In this document: in pieces, positions 16,765-25,605 of the stretch
Numbering within the stretch: position 1 is the first letter of the stretch
Layout: every line of letters begins with the position of its first letter
From: Alicyclobacillus_A sp963788285
Lineage (GTDB): Bacteria; Bacillota; Bacilli; Alicyclobacillales; Alicyclobacillaceae
Reading direction: 5' to 3'
Assembly (NCBI GenBank): GCA_963788285.1
Contig: CAWBGB010000012.1
Span: forward strand, 598,656 to 662,655
Length of the DNA: 64,000 nt
Made by a program: the position numbers and the translations under genes
The notes under the pieces: generated by a model
Seen by the model: only the letters and a program-made list of their open reading frames with translations
Told to the model about the DNA's origin: nothing
The model's database searches: none

Positions 16765-17941
16765 CTATAGAGCATTGCTGACACAACAGGTTACGCATGG
16801 TCCTGACCTCGACGGTGACGTAATACCATTGTTTGTAATCGTTTCCCCTTCCACCTTCTCTATCTGCATCATCATGGAGCCTTTTTCCCCTTTGACCCAC
16901 ACCGATACTACATGGCCGGTCGGTGTCACCACCTGAACCTTCTCAAACGAAAACTGGTACCGCCTCAGCCCTTCCCACAGCTCACGTACCTTCTGCGACA
17001 CGCCCATCGCCGCATAAACAATCGGCGTCACGCCCACCAGATGTTCCACGTCACTCGCACGTGCAATCATGCCCTCTGGCGCCACAAAGCTCAGACCAAA
17101 CAACATCACTTCGTACGCCGTGCTGCCGGCTTCTCCACTAACGGCCTCAAATGCGTTCTTCAGCGGACTTGTGCGTCCCAACCGCGTTCATGTTGCCGTT
17201 GAAGATACTCGCCAGGTCGCCGATTCCAGACACCGCGTGCGATCCACCATCGACCGCGACTGCCCCACCAACCACAGCGCCCACACCGGTCTCCGACGTG
17301 ATCACGCCGAACGCCACACCGCCTACAGCCTCGAGACCACCGCCAATGGCCTCCAGCGTCGCATTGATGGTGGCACCGGGATGAGAGGCTAATTGCTAAA
17401 TCCGGTGGTGATGTAACGCCGGATCTGATCCAGTTCAGCCAGCGTTTTCGGCGCCCATTCCTCGGGTTCAATCTTCCGGAACTTCAGCGCACCTTCCACA
17501 TCCGCGATTTCCGCCTTCGCATCCGCTTCCGCCTCGTAGCGCATGGCATCCAAACGTAGTAATTCTGCGTAACCTTTCGTAGCCAAATCCAAGGTGCCTG
17601 CACTTGCCGAAATCCTATGCGCCTCTTGCCGCAACGTACGTGCTTTGTCCCGCAACGCCTTCCGCCCTATCTGCCAACCAGTTCATTACGCTGGATGCCT
17701 CGCGCAGTGCGTCTGTGGATCGACGGAAGGCAGCCACTTGCTTCTGGAACGCCTGCACACACGCAGCGGCCCCCTCGCCCATCCATGCATCTCCATCGCC
17801 GCTGACAGCACCAGCAACCAAGTTATCCATGCGGTAGATTTCCTGGTCAATCGAATCGCGCACCATCCATAGCCGCGGCGCCACTGCGCGAGCGCCATTC
17901 TTTGCCTCGAGTACGGCACACTCCTCCCATCGTCGTGACAT
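16765..17941 (-). pseudogene. Large WXG/LXG-like secreted (polymorphic toxin-type) protein, frameshifted
   Basis: At least four frame pieces follow one another on the minus strand. The first (17941-17640) is a helical, Ala-rich N-terminus (EIYRMDNLVAGAVSGDGDAW, QAFQKQVAAFRRSTDALREA) like the WXG100/LXG helical hairpin. The second (17655-17389) continues the coiled region. The third (about 17400-17150) is a Gly/Ala/Val-rich linker (AIGGGLEAVGGVAFGVITSE, GIGDLASIFNG) typical of pretoxin linkers, and the fourth (17181-16765) includes FEAVSGEAGSTAYEVMLFG and ends in a possible effector-like tail. Type VII secretion is inferred. No immunity gene or secretion gene is recognised nearby. Confidence 0.5.
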
Positions 17942-18394
17942 GGTTATGGATGGGCTGTATAGTCATCAGGATTCAATGACATGCCCTCGTAAAACTGAAA
18001 AGATTCCGAAACTGATATATAGACAACACATAATCGGGTGCGAAATTCGTTCCGCCGCGTATCAAAGTCCACAAGTCCACTTACACATATGTATAATTTT
18101 TGCGAATATAACTAGATTCGTTCACGAGTTGGTACCTTGTGGGTGTGGTTTGCAAATTTTTTATAAAACCTGACCAAGATCCAGGGCAAATACTCATTGG
18201 TCGCTGGAAGATATTCAGACGCGGAGAGGTGCAATACTATATTTCAGTAGATAGAGGCAGTCCTCTACGTGATTACACCTGCAGTAACCAGAAGCTCACC
18301 AACTATGAGGGAGTCATACGTAACAAGGAGGATCGCTTTGTATTTCTTGTAGGTGGAATGCGCTCAGCGTGATTGGCGAATTGGGAGAGCAGAA
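17942..18394. other. Stretch without a recognised gene
   Basis: AT-rich at 17990-18170. A 77-codon + strand frame at 18139-18372 (RWKIFRRGEVQYYISVDRG) has no ribosome site or known relatives that I can name and may be a gene remnant. Nothing else is supported. Confidence 0.4.
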
Positions 18395-18517
18395 ATGGCA
18401 GGTAAACGAATGACTGTCGAAGAATATCTGAGCAAGATTTTTCCTGTGCCTCCACGACAGTTCATATGGAGATGTGCGGACGTTCCGAAAGAGGTCAGCT
18501 TGTTCATGGGGCGATAA
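18395..18517 (+). CDS. 40-residue hypothetical protein upstream of the site-2 protease
   Basis: ATG at 18395 with GGGAGAG seven bases upstream; the frame reads KRMTVEEYLSKIFPVPPRQF followed by IWRCADVPKEVSLF and stops at TAA 18515-18517, 13 bases before the protease start. The spacing and ribosome site support a real small gene, possibly cotranscribed with the protease. No family recognised. Confidence 0.45.
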   Translation: MAGKRMTVEEYLSKIFPVPPRQFIWRCADVPKEVSLFMGR

Positions 18518-18530
18518 AAGTCAAACGGGG

Positions 18531-19307
18531 ATGATGACACTGAACCGCAAACACGGAAAAAGCATATGGGGTGGGATAGGCGGACTGGCTGCCCTTGCAT
18601 TTGCGAAACTGAAATATCTCTTTATTTTTTTAAAATTCGGGAAAATTGGATTCATGTTATTGTCCATGTTGCTGACGATTTGGATATATTCGTTGGCATT
18701 TGGCTTCAAGTTCGCGGTCGGATTTGTGTTGTTGCTGTTGATTCATGAATGGGGACATTTGATAGCCGCCCGTATGAAAGGAATCCACACCGGCAAACCG
18801 ATATTCATCCCATTCGTGGGCGCACTGATTGCCCTCAAAGACCTACCGAAAAATGCGGAGGAAGATGCATTTATCGCATTTGGCGGACCCATTGCGGGAT
18901 CCATCGGGGCCTTCATTTGCTTGACCATTTTTGCGTTTGATGCAAATCCGTTTTGGTTGACCCTGGCATATACCGGATTTTTCTTAAACTTGTTTAATCT
19001 CGTGCCCGTCTACCCAATGGATGGAGGACGCATCGCCTCGGCTGTATCCACCAAGTTATGGATTTTCGGCATTATCGTATTGGCGGTACTGGCCGTACAC
19101 TGGATGAACCCGGTCTTGTTCATTATTTTAATTTTCGGAATTCTACAGGCGTACAATGCCTATCGGCACCGGGACCAGGATGCATATTACGCCATTTCTC
19201 CACGTAAAAAAATTCAGTATGGTATTACGTATCTGTTCGTGGTCGGAGTGTTAGGTTTTTTGATGGTAGAATCCCTACATCGACTGCTGACGACACCGTC
19301 AATATAG
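18531..19307 (+). CDS. Site-2 protease family (M50) membrane metalloprotease
   Basis: 258 residues. Transmembrane helices surround the zinc motif LLIHEWGHLIAARMKG and the second metal-ligand motif NLFNLVPVYPMDGGRIASAV, which is the classic S2P pair. The enzyme cleaves substrates within the membrane, often in regulated proteolysis of anti-sigma factors or sporulation proteins (SpoIVFB-like). There are no CBS or PDZ domains, and the cytoplasmic tail is short. The start is uncertain between 18531 and 18534, since only GGGG precedes. No obvious substrate gene is adjacent except the 40-residue ORF. Confidence 0.88.
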   Translation: MMTLNRKHGKSIWGGIGGLAALAFAKLKYLFIFLKFGKIGFMLLSMLLTIWIYSLAFGFKFAVGFVLLLLIHEWGHLIAARMKGIHTGKPIFIPFVGALIALKDLPKNAEEDAFIAFGGPIAGSIGAFICLTIFAFDANPFWLTLAYTGFFLNLFNLVPVYPMDGGRIASAVSTKLWIFGIIVLAVLAVHWMNPVLFIILIFGILQAYNAYRHRDQDAYYAISPRKKIQYGITYLFVVGVLGFLMVESLHRLLTTPSI

Positions 19308-19436
19308 GATATCCCATAAAGATTCCCAGCCGTTGAGTGGAAACGTGGCGAATCGGTGATCAGCCCTTTCCCTAGACTGGGCGAACCGTTAGAGTAGAGG
19401 TAAACCAGCGTTTGTGCTGCGGGAGGGGCCGATGAC

Positions 19437-19724
19437 ATGAAGATTACCGTGACAAACAGTGCGCTCGAGTGGTTTCGGCAAGAACTCGGTCTGACGTCTG
19501 GGGATACGCTCCGTTTTTATGCGAAGTACGGTGGAGCTTCGCGATTTCACCCTGGATTTTCGGTCGGCATTACCGTCGAGAAACCTTCTCAGGTCGCTGC
19601 ATCCGTGGAGCGAGACGGGATCATCTTTTTTATCCGCGAATCCGACGCGTGGTTTTTCAATGAATGCGATGTACACGTAGACTACGACAAAGAACTGGAC
19701 GAAGTTGTGTACGACATCGCGTGA
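19437..19724 (+). CDS. HesB/YneR-family protein
   Basis: 95 residues, GGGAGGGG eight bases before ATG. MKITVTNSALEWFRQELGL, GDTLRFYAKYGG and the acidic end ECDVHVDYDKELDEVVYDIA match the HesB-like (YneR/YfhF-type) branch of the A-type iron-sulfur carrier fold. The Cys residues that bind clusters in IscA-type proteins are absent apart from the one in NECDV, so Fe-S delivery is doubtful. A hairpin follows. Monocistronic. Confidence 0.85.
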   Translation: MKITVTNSALEWFRQELGLTSGDTLRFYAKYGGASRFHPGFSVGITVEKPSQVAASVERDGIIFFIRESDAWFFNECDVHVDYDKELDEVVYDIA

Positions 19725-19759
19725 CGTATCTATGGGCAGATGATGGACGATTGTAGCGA

Positions 19760-19784
19760 CGCGGCAAGGGATTCCCCTTGCCGC
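19760..19784 (+). terminator. Hairpin after HesB-like gene
   Basis: CGCGGCAAGGG and CCCCTTGCCGCG form an 11-pair stem with a 2-3 base loop, followed by only a short GTTTCG. A probable terminator. Confidence 0.6.
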
Positions 19785-19910
19785 GTTTCGCATGTAGGCT
19801 GGTTGCCTTTCGCTCCAGTGCGAATCGTGGTCGGTCCTTGGACCTTCAGGACGCCATCCCCTCAGATTTCCCCGTTTCCCATGACCCGACAAAGGCCCGT
19901 TCTACTCGTC

Positions 19911-20931
19911 TTACACCTGCGAATAGTCTCTAGTGGGCTGGTGGACGCATCTTCGTACAGCCTGGATCGTTTGGCGTAAGGAAGTGACGTTCTTCTTCTT
20001 TTCATTGATGGCGCGGGTTTTAAGCCGCTTTTCGGTCTGTTCTGGTGTGAGTTTGTAAACCACAAGACGAGTCGGGAACTTCTGCTTCTTCCCAATATAC
20101 ACGGGGTATATTTCTGTGGATTCTCCAGGCTTCAGAGAGTCCATAATGGCTTCGAGATCGACTTCTCGATAGAGAGAATCCTTTCTCACGTTTCCATTTT
20201 GAAATCGTTGGGCTTGGGGATTCTTTTCGTAAGTAAATTCGCACGTTTAACTTAAGGCGAGATACGTAGAAGGCTCCTTGTTTTTGCATGGTTTCAAAAT
20301 CCTCGATGCAAAAGTACCCCAAGTCTCGGATACATAAATCCCCAGGCTCCACGGTGGAAGCACGCTTTGTTCCGTAGAGTCCATCGTTGTTCTTTCCAAG
20401 ACCGACATCCACTTGCAGAAAATCTCCGCTTTTCAATTCATATTCCAGTTGAATTTTCATGCCTGCAGTATGCGCGCTGCCTCCGTATCCAAGATATGGG
20501 TCGACGTACTCATCCGGGAGCTGAAATACGGTGGAATCCAGGATACGAATCCGCCGAAAATTGTCCCCCACTTGCGAGAAAATTGGAGAATGACTGCCGA
20601 TTTTATCTTGAAGCAAGTTGGAAAACAGGCTCTTCAAAAAGGCCACCGCTGCCGGATTGAAGCGCTGGTTTAATCCCTCCGTACTCAGAGACAATTTGTT
20701 TTCGGCATCAAGATGGTTGCATAGATGCACCAGGGAATCTGTCGCTACCGATTGAGCTGAAAACACACATAGGGATATAAAGTCTTGTGGTGTACATTCA
20801 CTTGAGCGTTGAACAAAACCAGTCTTTCTTGCCAATGACTCTAATTCCGATGCGAGGAGGTTCATGATTTCTTCGGTCGTCAAATTTGTTACATGCAATG
20901 CCCTCACCTTCCCCTTACCAATCAATCCCAA
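19911..20931 (-). pseudogene. IS4-family transposase, frameshifted and 3'-truncated
   Basis: The frame 20931-20195 reads CTPQDFISLCVFSAQSVATD, IRILDSTVFQLPDEYVDPYL, LKSGDFLQVDVGLGKNNDG and GDLCIRDLGYFCIEDFETMQ, giving the first two Asp of the IS4/IS231-like DDE domain (RILDST; LCIRDLGY). At about 20190 the frame shifts to 20189-19911 (YREVDLEAIMDSLKPGESTE, TRLVVYKLTPEQTEKRLKTR) and ends without the third catalytic Glu region (Y-(2)-R-(3)-E-(6)-K). The insertion sequence is therefore dead. Its 5' end meets the first copy of the 220-bp repeat. Confidence 0.85.
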
Positions 20932-21145
20932 TTTCTATTATTATATGAAAGATTCAGATAGAATGAAAAGAAGAAGGCTTCTCCGGGTTAGTGAGGTGGG
21001 CTGATCCGGTGAAAACGGGGACGAGGAGAGAACATAAGATGGAAGCTCTCGGTTCATCACACCGCCCAGTTGTGGTCAAGGTAAACAACGAACAACGGGC
21101 AATCAGGGTGGCAGAGATTTGTGAAGAGTATGGGTTTAAATATAT
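20923..21145 (+). repeat. Direct repeat DR-A, copy 1
   Basis: About 222 bases beginning CAATCCCAATTTCTATTATT and running into the SEC-C gene to TATGGGTTTAAATATA. Copy 2 is at 25384-25605 with only a handful of differences (for example GAAAAGAAG/GAAATAGAAG, GAGGTGGG/GAGGAGGG). It contains the promoter region, ribosome site and first 35 codons of the SEC-C gene. Confidence 0.95.
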
Positions 21146-21284
21146 TGTCGGAATCGAATACGATGAGGATCTGACAGACCTAAAAAAAGCGATTCAACAA
21201 CGTCGGGCGCCTGCGATTGTCTATGAATCCTGCCTGTGTGGCAGTGGAATAAAATATAAATTCTGCTGTGCCAAAAGCCCTTAG
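21039..21284 (+). CDS. SEC-C motif metal-binding miniprotein
   Basis: 81 residues from ATG at 21039 (GAGGAGAG upstream). The body (VVVKVNNEQRAIRVAEICEE, YGFKYIVGIEYDEDLTDLKK) matches PBPRA1643-type SWIM/SEC-C proteins, and the C-terminus CLCGSGIKYKFCCAKSP is the SEC-C zinc knuckle. Such proteins are small and of unknown function, with the knuckle thought to bind zinc and partner proteins or ribosomes. It sits about 150 bases upstream of the SWIM-SNF2 helicase, in the same direction. Its 5' part is duplicated at 25501. Confidence 0.8.
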   Translation: MEALGSSHRPVVVKVNNEQRAIRVAEICEEYGFKYIVGIEYDEDLTDLKKAIQQRRAPAIVYESCLCGSGIKYKFCCAKSP

Positions 21285-21438
21285 AGCTGGATATTTAGCT
21301 CTCACCCTACGTTTTTTGCGATCTGGGGGTACGGCAATTCCTTAGCTTGATGGGCATGCGGTTCCACCCCCATGTTGTACAATGGAGGCAGTGCCCACGC
21401 CTGATGGGCTGAATCCTGTTCCACGAGAGGGTTTTGCA

Positions 21439-24400
21439 ATGCCAGCGCAATTCCGAGCACCATTCAACAAAGCAGACATCCGCAACTGGTGCGGCGAGAC
21501 ATCGTACAAGCGGGGACAACATTATTTCGAAGAGGGCCGCGTCCTGAATGTGGAATACGATCCCGATTTCAACTCCTTCGAGGCATCCGTACGCGGAAGC
21601 GGCAGGTCGGTGTATCATGTGTCGGTGCGTGCGGCCGACGACTGGGTCGAGGCGGAATGTGATTGCCCTGCCTACGATGCCTATTTGGGGTATGACAACT
21701 ACTGCAAGCACATCGCCGCGACTATGATCGCGATTGTCAAGGGTCAGGTACACTTTGAGGTGCCCACAGCAGGTGCGTACCCCGGGCTCTCGTTCGCGTC
21801 CATGCGATCCCCGCAGGAATCGACATCGGCCTCAGCCACTCAGCCCCCGGCACCTGCACCGAAGCCCAAGGTGTCCAAGCGTGATCAGCAAATAACCCGC
21901 CACTTCCTGAACGTAGTGCAGGCCATCACACGTCCGACCGATCCCGCCGGACAAGCCGCCACCCTCGCCAGCAACGCGCTGGCCGCGCCAGCAGATCCGG
22001 GGCACGCGTATCCGGCGCACGCCACCCAGCCGCCGCGGGAGACGCTCAGCGTGGCGTTCGTCTGTAACGTGATGGACTTCTATAGTCAGGATCCGTATAT
22101 CACCCTGGGCATGCGAGTGGGTGTGAAGCGGCTGTACAAGGTGCACAGGATCCGCGAGTTCCTGGAGAAAGTACAGGCGCGGCAGCCGCACAAGTTCACC
22201 AAAAACTTCACGTATCTCCCGGATGTACACGAATTCTCCGAAACGGACGCCGAGATCGTGCGGAAGCTGCTGGATCTGTACGAGCTCGAACGCCTGTTCA
22301 ACAGGCACAGCAATCCATACTCATTCACGAGCACGCCGAACGCCAATCGGCCGGACATGTTCATCCCACCGTCCGTCTTTCATGCCTTGCTGCCGAGTCT
22401 CAAGCACGCCAATGTGGAGGTGCACGTTGGCGGGGCAGAATATCCGAAGCTGGTTGTGGTGCGTGATCGGCTGCCAGTTCACTTCCAGGTGACGAAGGAC
22501 GACTCGGGCGCCTACGTGTTGGACCTGTACGATTTGCGTGGCCTGACGGTGTTGAAGGACTATGGCTACGCAGTTTACGAGGGCCAGTTTCACCCGCTCC
22601 CGGCGGAACAGCTCGAGTTGCTTGAGGAGGCTGTAAACATCGTCAAGCACGAACCGGAACAGCGCCTCTTGTTAGAGGACGCCGAACTGCCGACCCTCAT
22701 GGAACGCGTCATTCCGCAGTTGCAGGAAGTCGCCCAGGTGGCCATCGCCGAGGATGCGCTCGCGGAAATAACCTACCTGCCGCTCGAGGCGAAGCTGTAC
22801 CTCGACGCAGACGGTCCGGCGATCACGATCGACCTCGTTTTCACCTACGGCGATACGGAGTTCCGGCCGCTCGCAGTCGGCGGGGGTGGCACTGGCACCG
22901 GCGCTGCCGTGCCAAATGGCCCGCTCGTCGATGCCGACGGGCGTACCATCGTTCGCGATCGCGGCTTGGAGGAACACATCCTGTCGTTGTTCAGCGGGCT
23001 CCCGCTGCAACCGCTCGGATCCGCCGGGCCACTACCGTCGCGCCAGGCCGCCGACCGCCGCCTCGCCCTCGTGGACGACGACGCGATCTACCACTTCCTC
23101 TACGAGGTGCTGCCGGTCCTCAATAATCTGGTCGACGTATATGCGACGAACGCGGTCGATCCCATCACGGACACGGCCCGCACCCGCCCGCGCACGAGCG
23201 TCGATGTGCGCGGCAACCAGCTGCTGGATGTGCAGTTTGATATCGACGGTATCGATCCCGCCGAAGTCCATGCCGTCCTCCAGTCGCTCTCCGAGAAGAA
23301 GCGGTATCACCGGCTGAAGAACGGCACCTTCGTACGGCTGGAGGCGGAGGAGTACGCGGAGCTCGGCCACCTGATGGACGATCTCGGCGTGCGCCCCGCG
23401 GCCGTCAAGGGGGGCAAGGTCGCGATCCCGCTCATGCAAGGCTTCCACGCCCTACCCGTGTACGACCAGTCCAGCCGGGTCAAGCTCGCGCGGCGGGTGC
23501 GCGGTCTCGTCGATGATATCCTACATCCGGATCGGCTGGAGTTCCCGATCCCGCCGAACCTCCACGCGACCCTGCGCGACTACCAGCAGACCGGGTTCCA
23601 GTGGATGAAGACACTCGCGCATTACGGCTTCGGCGGCATCCTGGCCGATGATATGGGCCTCGGCAAGACCATCCAGAGCATCGCGTTCATCCTGTCGGAG
23701 CTCGACAACATTCGCGCGGCCGGCACGCCGGTACTCATCGTGGCGCCCTCGTCGCTCATCTATAACTGGCGGAACGAGATCGAGAAGTTTGCGCCGGACG
23801 TGAACGCGGTCGTGATCGCGGGGAACGCAACCGATCGCGATGCGGCCCTCGGGGCGCTGCAGGCCGACGATAATGTGGCCGGTGCTGCCGGGCCCGACCC
23901 TGCCCTCACGCGCCTCGGCGCCGCCCTTGCACACGTCGGGGCGGCCGCCAGCCCGGCTGCTGTCAATGCGTCCGCTGCAGATATCAGCGCGGCGGCCGAC
24001 GGTGCGGATGCTGGCCCCGCGCTCGCCGACGTGTACATCACCTCGTACCCGCTGCTGCGCATCGACGCGGAGAAGTATGTGGGGAGGGTGTTTCACACCG
24101 TGATCCTCGACGAGGCGCAGGCGATTAAGAACCATCTGACGCAGATCGCGCAGACCGTCCGTACCCTCCAGGCAAACCACCGGTTTGCGCTGACCGGAAC
24201 GCCCATCGAGAACTCGCTCGACGAACTGTGGTCCATCTTCCACTTCGCGTTCCCGGCGATGTTCCCGAACCACAAGGCGTTCAGCCAGATGCAGCCGGAG
24301 GACATCGCACGGCGGGTGCGGCCGTTCATCCTGCGGCGGCTCAAGAAGGACGTACTTAAGGAGTTGCCCGACAAGATTGAGACGCTGTACACGTCCGAGT

Positions 24401-25092
24401 TGACGCCGGATCAAAAGAAGCTCTACCTCGCGTACCTCGAGCGGATACAGCAGGATTCGGCGGCCGAGATCGCGGCGCAAGGCTTCCAGAAAAGCCGCAT
24501 GAAAATCCTCGCCGGGCTCACGCGGCTGCGGCAGATCTGCTGCCACCCGTCCCTGTTCGCGGAGAACTACCGCGGGTCGTCCGGCAAGCTGGAGGAGCTG
24601 CTGAAACTGCTCGAGAGGTGCCGGGCGGCCGGGAAGCGGGTGCTCATCTTCTCTCAGTTCACGCTGATGCTGGGGCTCATCCGCGACACGCTGAACAAGC
24701 AGGGCATCGACGCCTTCTACCTGGACGGCGCCACGCCCGCGAAGGAGCGGACGGTGCTCTGCGATCGGTTTAACGCAGGGGAGCGGGACGTGTTTCTGAT
24801 CTCGCTCAAAGCCGGCGGCACCGGCCTGAACCTGACCGGGGCGGACACCGTGATCCTGTATGACCTTTGGTGGAACCCGGCCGTCGAAGATCAAGCCGCC
24901 GATCGCACCCACCGTATCGGCCAGAAGAATGTGGTGCAGGTGATCCGCATGGTCGCCCGCGGCACCATCGAGGAGCGGATTTACGAGCTGCAGCAGAAGA
25001 AGCGGAACCTGATTGATCAGGTCGTCGACCAGGGCGACGCCGGCCTCAGCGCCCTGACGGAAGAGGAGATTCGCGAGTTGCTGAGTTTGTGA
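21439..25092 (+). CDS. SWIM zinc-finger SNF2-family helicase
   Basis: 1217 residues from ATG at 21439 (GAGAGGG upstream; 21382 lacks a ribosome site). An N-terminal SWIM finger (ECDCPAY then YCKHIAATM) is followed by about 600 residues of poorly characterised sequence, then the SNF2 ATPase: DDMGLGKTIQSIAFIL (Walker A), ILDEAQAIKN (Walker B), LTGTPIENSLDELWSIFHF, and the C-lobe LIFSQFTLMLGLIRDTL, SLKAGGTGLNLTGADTVILY and DRTHRIGQ. It should translocate on double-stranded DNA using ATP. An Ala-rich insertion of about 65 residues lies between motifs Ia and II. The gene is far richer in G+C, especially at third positions, than its neighbours, a sign of transfer or different mutational history. 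Confidence 0.93.
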   Translation: MPAQFRAPFNKADIRNWCGETSYKRGQHYFEEGRVLNVEYDPDFNSFEASVRGSGRSVYHVSVRAADDWVEAECDCPAYDAYLGYDNYCKHIAATMIAIVKGQVHFEVPTAGAYPGLSFASMRSPQESTSASATQPPAPAPKPKVSKRDQQITRHFLNVVQAITRPTDPAGQAATLASNALAAPADPGHAYPAHATQPPRETLSVAFVCNVMDFYSQDPYITLGMRVGVKRLYKVHRIREFLEKVQARQPHKFTKNFTYLPDVHEFSETDAEIVRKLLDLYELERLFNRHSNPYSFTSTPNANRPDMFIPPSVFHALLPSLKHANVEVHVGGAEYPKLVVVRDRLPVHFQVTKDDSGAYVLDLYDLRGLTVLKDYGYAVYEGQFHPLPAEQLELLEEAVNIVKHEPEQRLLLEDAELPTLMERVIPQLQEVAQVAIAEDALAEITYLPLEAKLYLDADGPAITIDLVFTYGDTEFRPLAVGGGGTGTGAAVPNGPLVDADGRTIVRDRGLEEHILSLFSGLPLQPLGSAGPLPSRQAADRRLALVDDDAIYHFLYEVLPVLNNLVDVYATNAVDPITDTARTRPRTSVDVRGNQLLDVQFDIDGIDPAEVHAVLQSLSEKKRYHRLKNGTFVRLEAEEYAELGHLMDDLGVRPAAVKGGKVAIPLMQGFHALPVYDQSSRVKLARRVRGLVDDILHPDRLEFPIPPNLHATLRDYQQTGFQWMKTLAHYGFGGILADDMGLGKTIQSIAFILSELDNIRAAGTPVLIVAPSSLIYNWRNEIEKFAPDVNAVVIAGNATDRDAALGALQADDNVAGAAGPDPALTRLGAALAHVGAAASPAAVNASAADISAAADGADAGPALADVYITSYPLLRIDAEKYVGRVFHTVILDEAQAIKNHLTQIAQTVRTLQANHRFALTGTPIENSLDELWSIFHFAFPAMFPNHKAFSQMQPEDIARRVRPFILRRLKKDVLKELPDKIETLYTSELTPDQKKLYLAYLERIQQDSAAEIAAQGFQKSRMKILAGLTRLRQICCHPSLFAENYRGSSGKLEELLKLLERCRAAGKRVLIFSQFTLMLGLIRDTLNKQGIDAFYLDGATPAKERTVLCDRFNAGERDVFLISLKAGGTGLNLTGADTVILYDLWWNPAVEDQAADRTHRIGQKNVVQVIRMVARGTIEERIYELQQKKRNLIDQVVDQGDAGLSALTEEEIRELLSL

Positions 25093-25383
25093 GTTGTGCC
25101 AGGGGCCTCGCGGCGGCGCGAGGGGTGTTACCACGTACACTCCGGGCCGATACCGGGTGAGCGTGCGGCCGTGGTCGACCGGGTGCGGATACCGGACGGG
25201 GGTATGTGGCGCCAGATTAGGCACGAAAGGTGCCTTATCGCCGGCGAGAGTGCCCGATACGCGGAGTTTTAGGGAAGGGAACACGCCTTATTCGGGCCGA
25301 TCGCGATCCTGCCTCTGCGTCATAAGGTAGGAAAGGCGCCTAATGTACCTGTCCAGTAGTTCGGATACCCGGGAATGGGTACC
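25093..25383. other. G+C-rich noncoding tail of the helicase segment
   Basis: Contains short palindromes built on AGGCACC/GGTGCCT and AGGCGCC (near 25217-25240 and 25325-25345) but no convincing gene. The high G+C continues to about 25290 and then drops toward the second direct repeat. Confidence 0.4.
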
Positions 25384-25605
25384 CAATCCCAATTTCTATT
25401 ATTATATGAAAGATTCAGATAGAATGAAATAGAAGAAGGCTTCTCCGGGTTAGTGAGGAGGGCTGATCCGGTGAAAACGGGGACGAGGAGAGAACATAAG
25501 ATGGAAGATCTCGGTTCATCACACCGCCCAGTTGTGGTGAAGGTAAACAACGAACAAAGGGCAATCAGGGTGGCAGAGATTTGTGAAGAGTATGGGTTTA
25601 AATAT
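25384..25605 (+). repeat. Direct repeat DR-A, copy 2, with truncated SEC-C gene
   Basis: Near-identical to 20923-21145. The copied SEC-C gene starts at ATG 25501 and is cut after 35 codons (EYGFKYT) by the left end of IS1595 at 25606. The pair of repeats flanks the helicase. Confidence 0.95.

Noticed and set aside
23521..25284. 587-codon open frame on the minus strand of the helicase gene
   Set aside because: High G+C genes produce long antisense open frames; it has no ribosome site and no recognisable motifs, while the + strand is a clear SNF2 protein.
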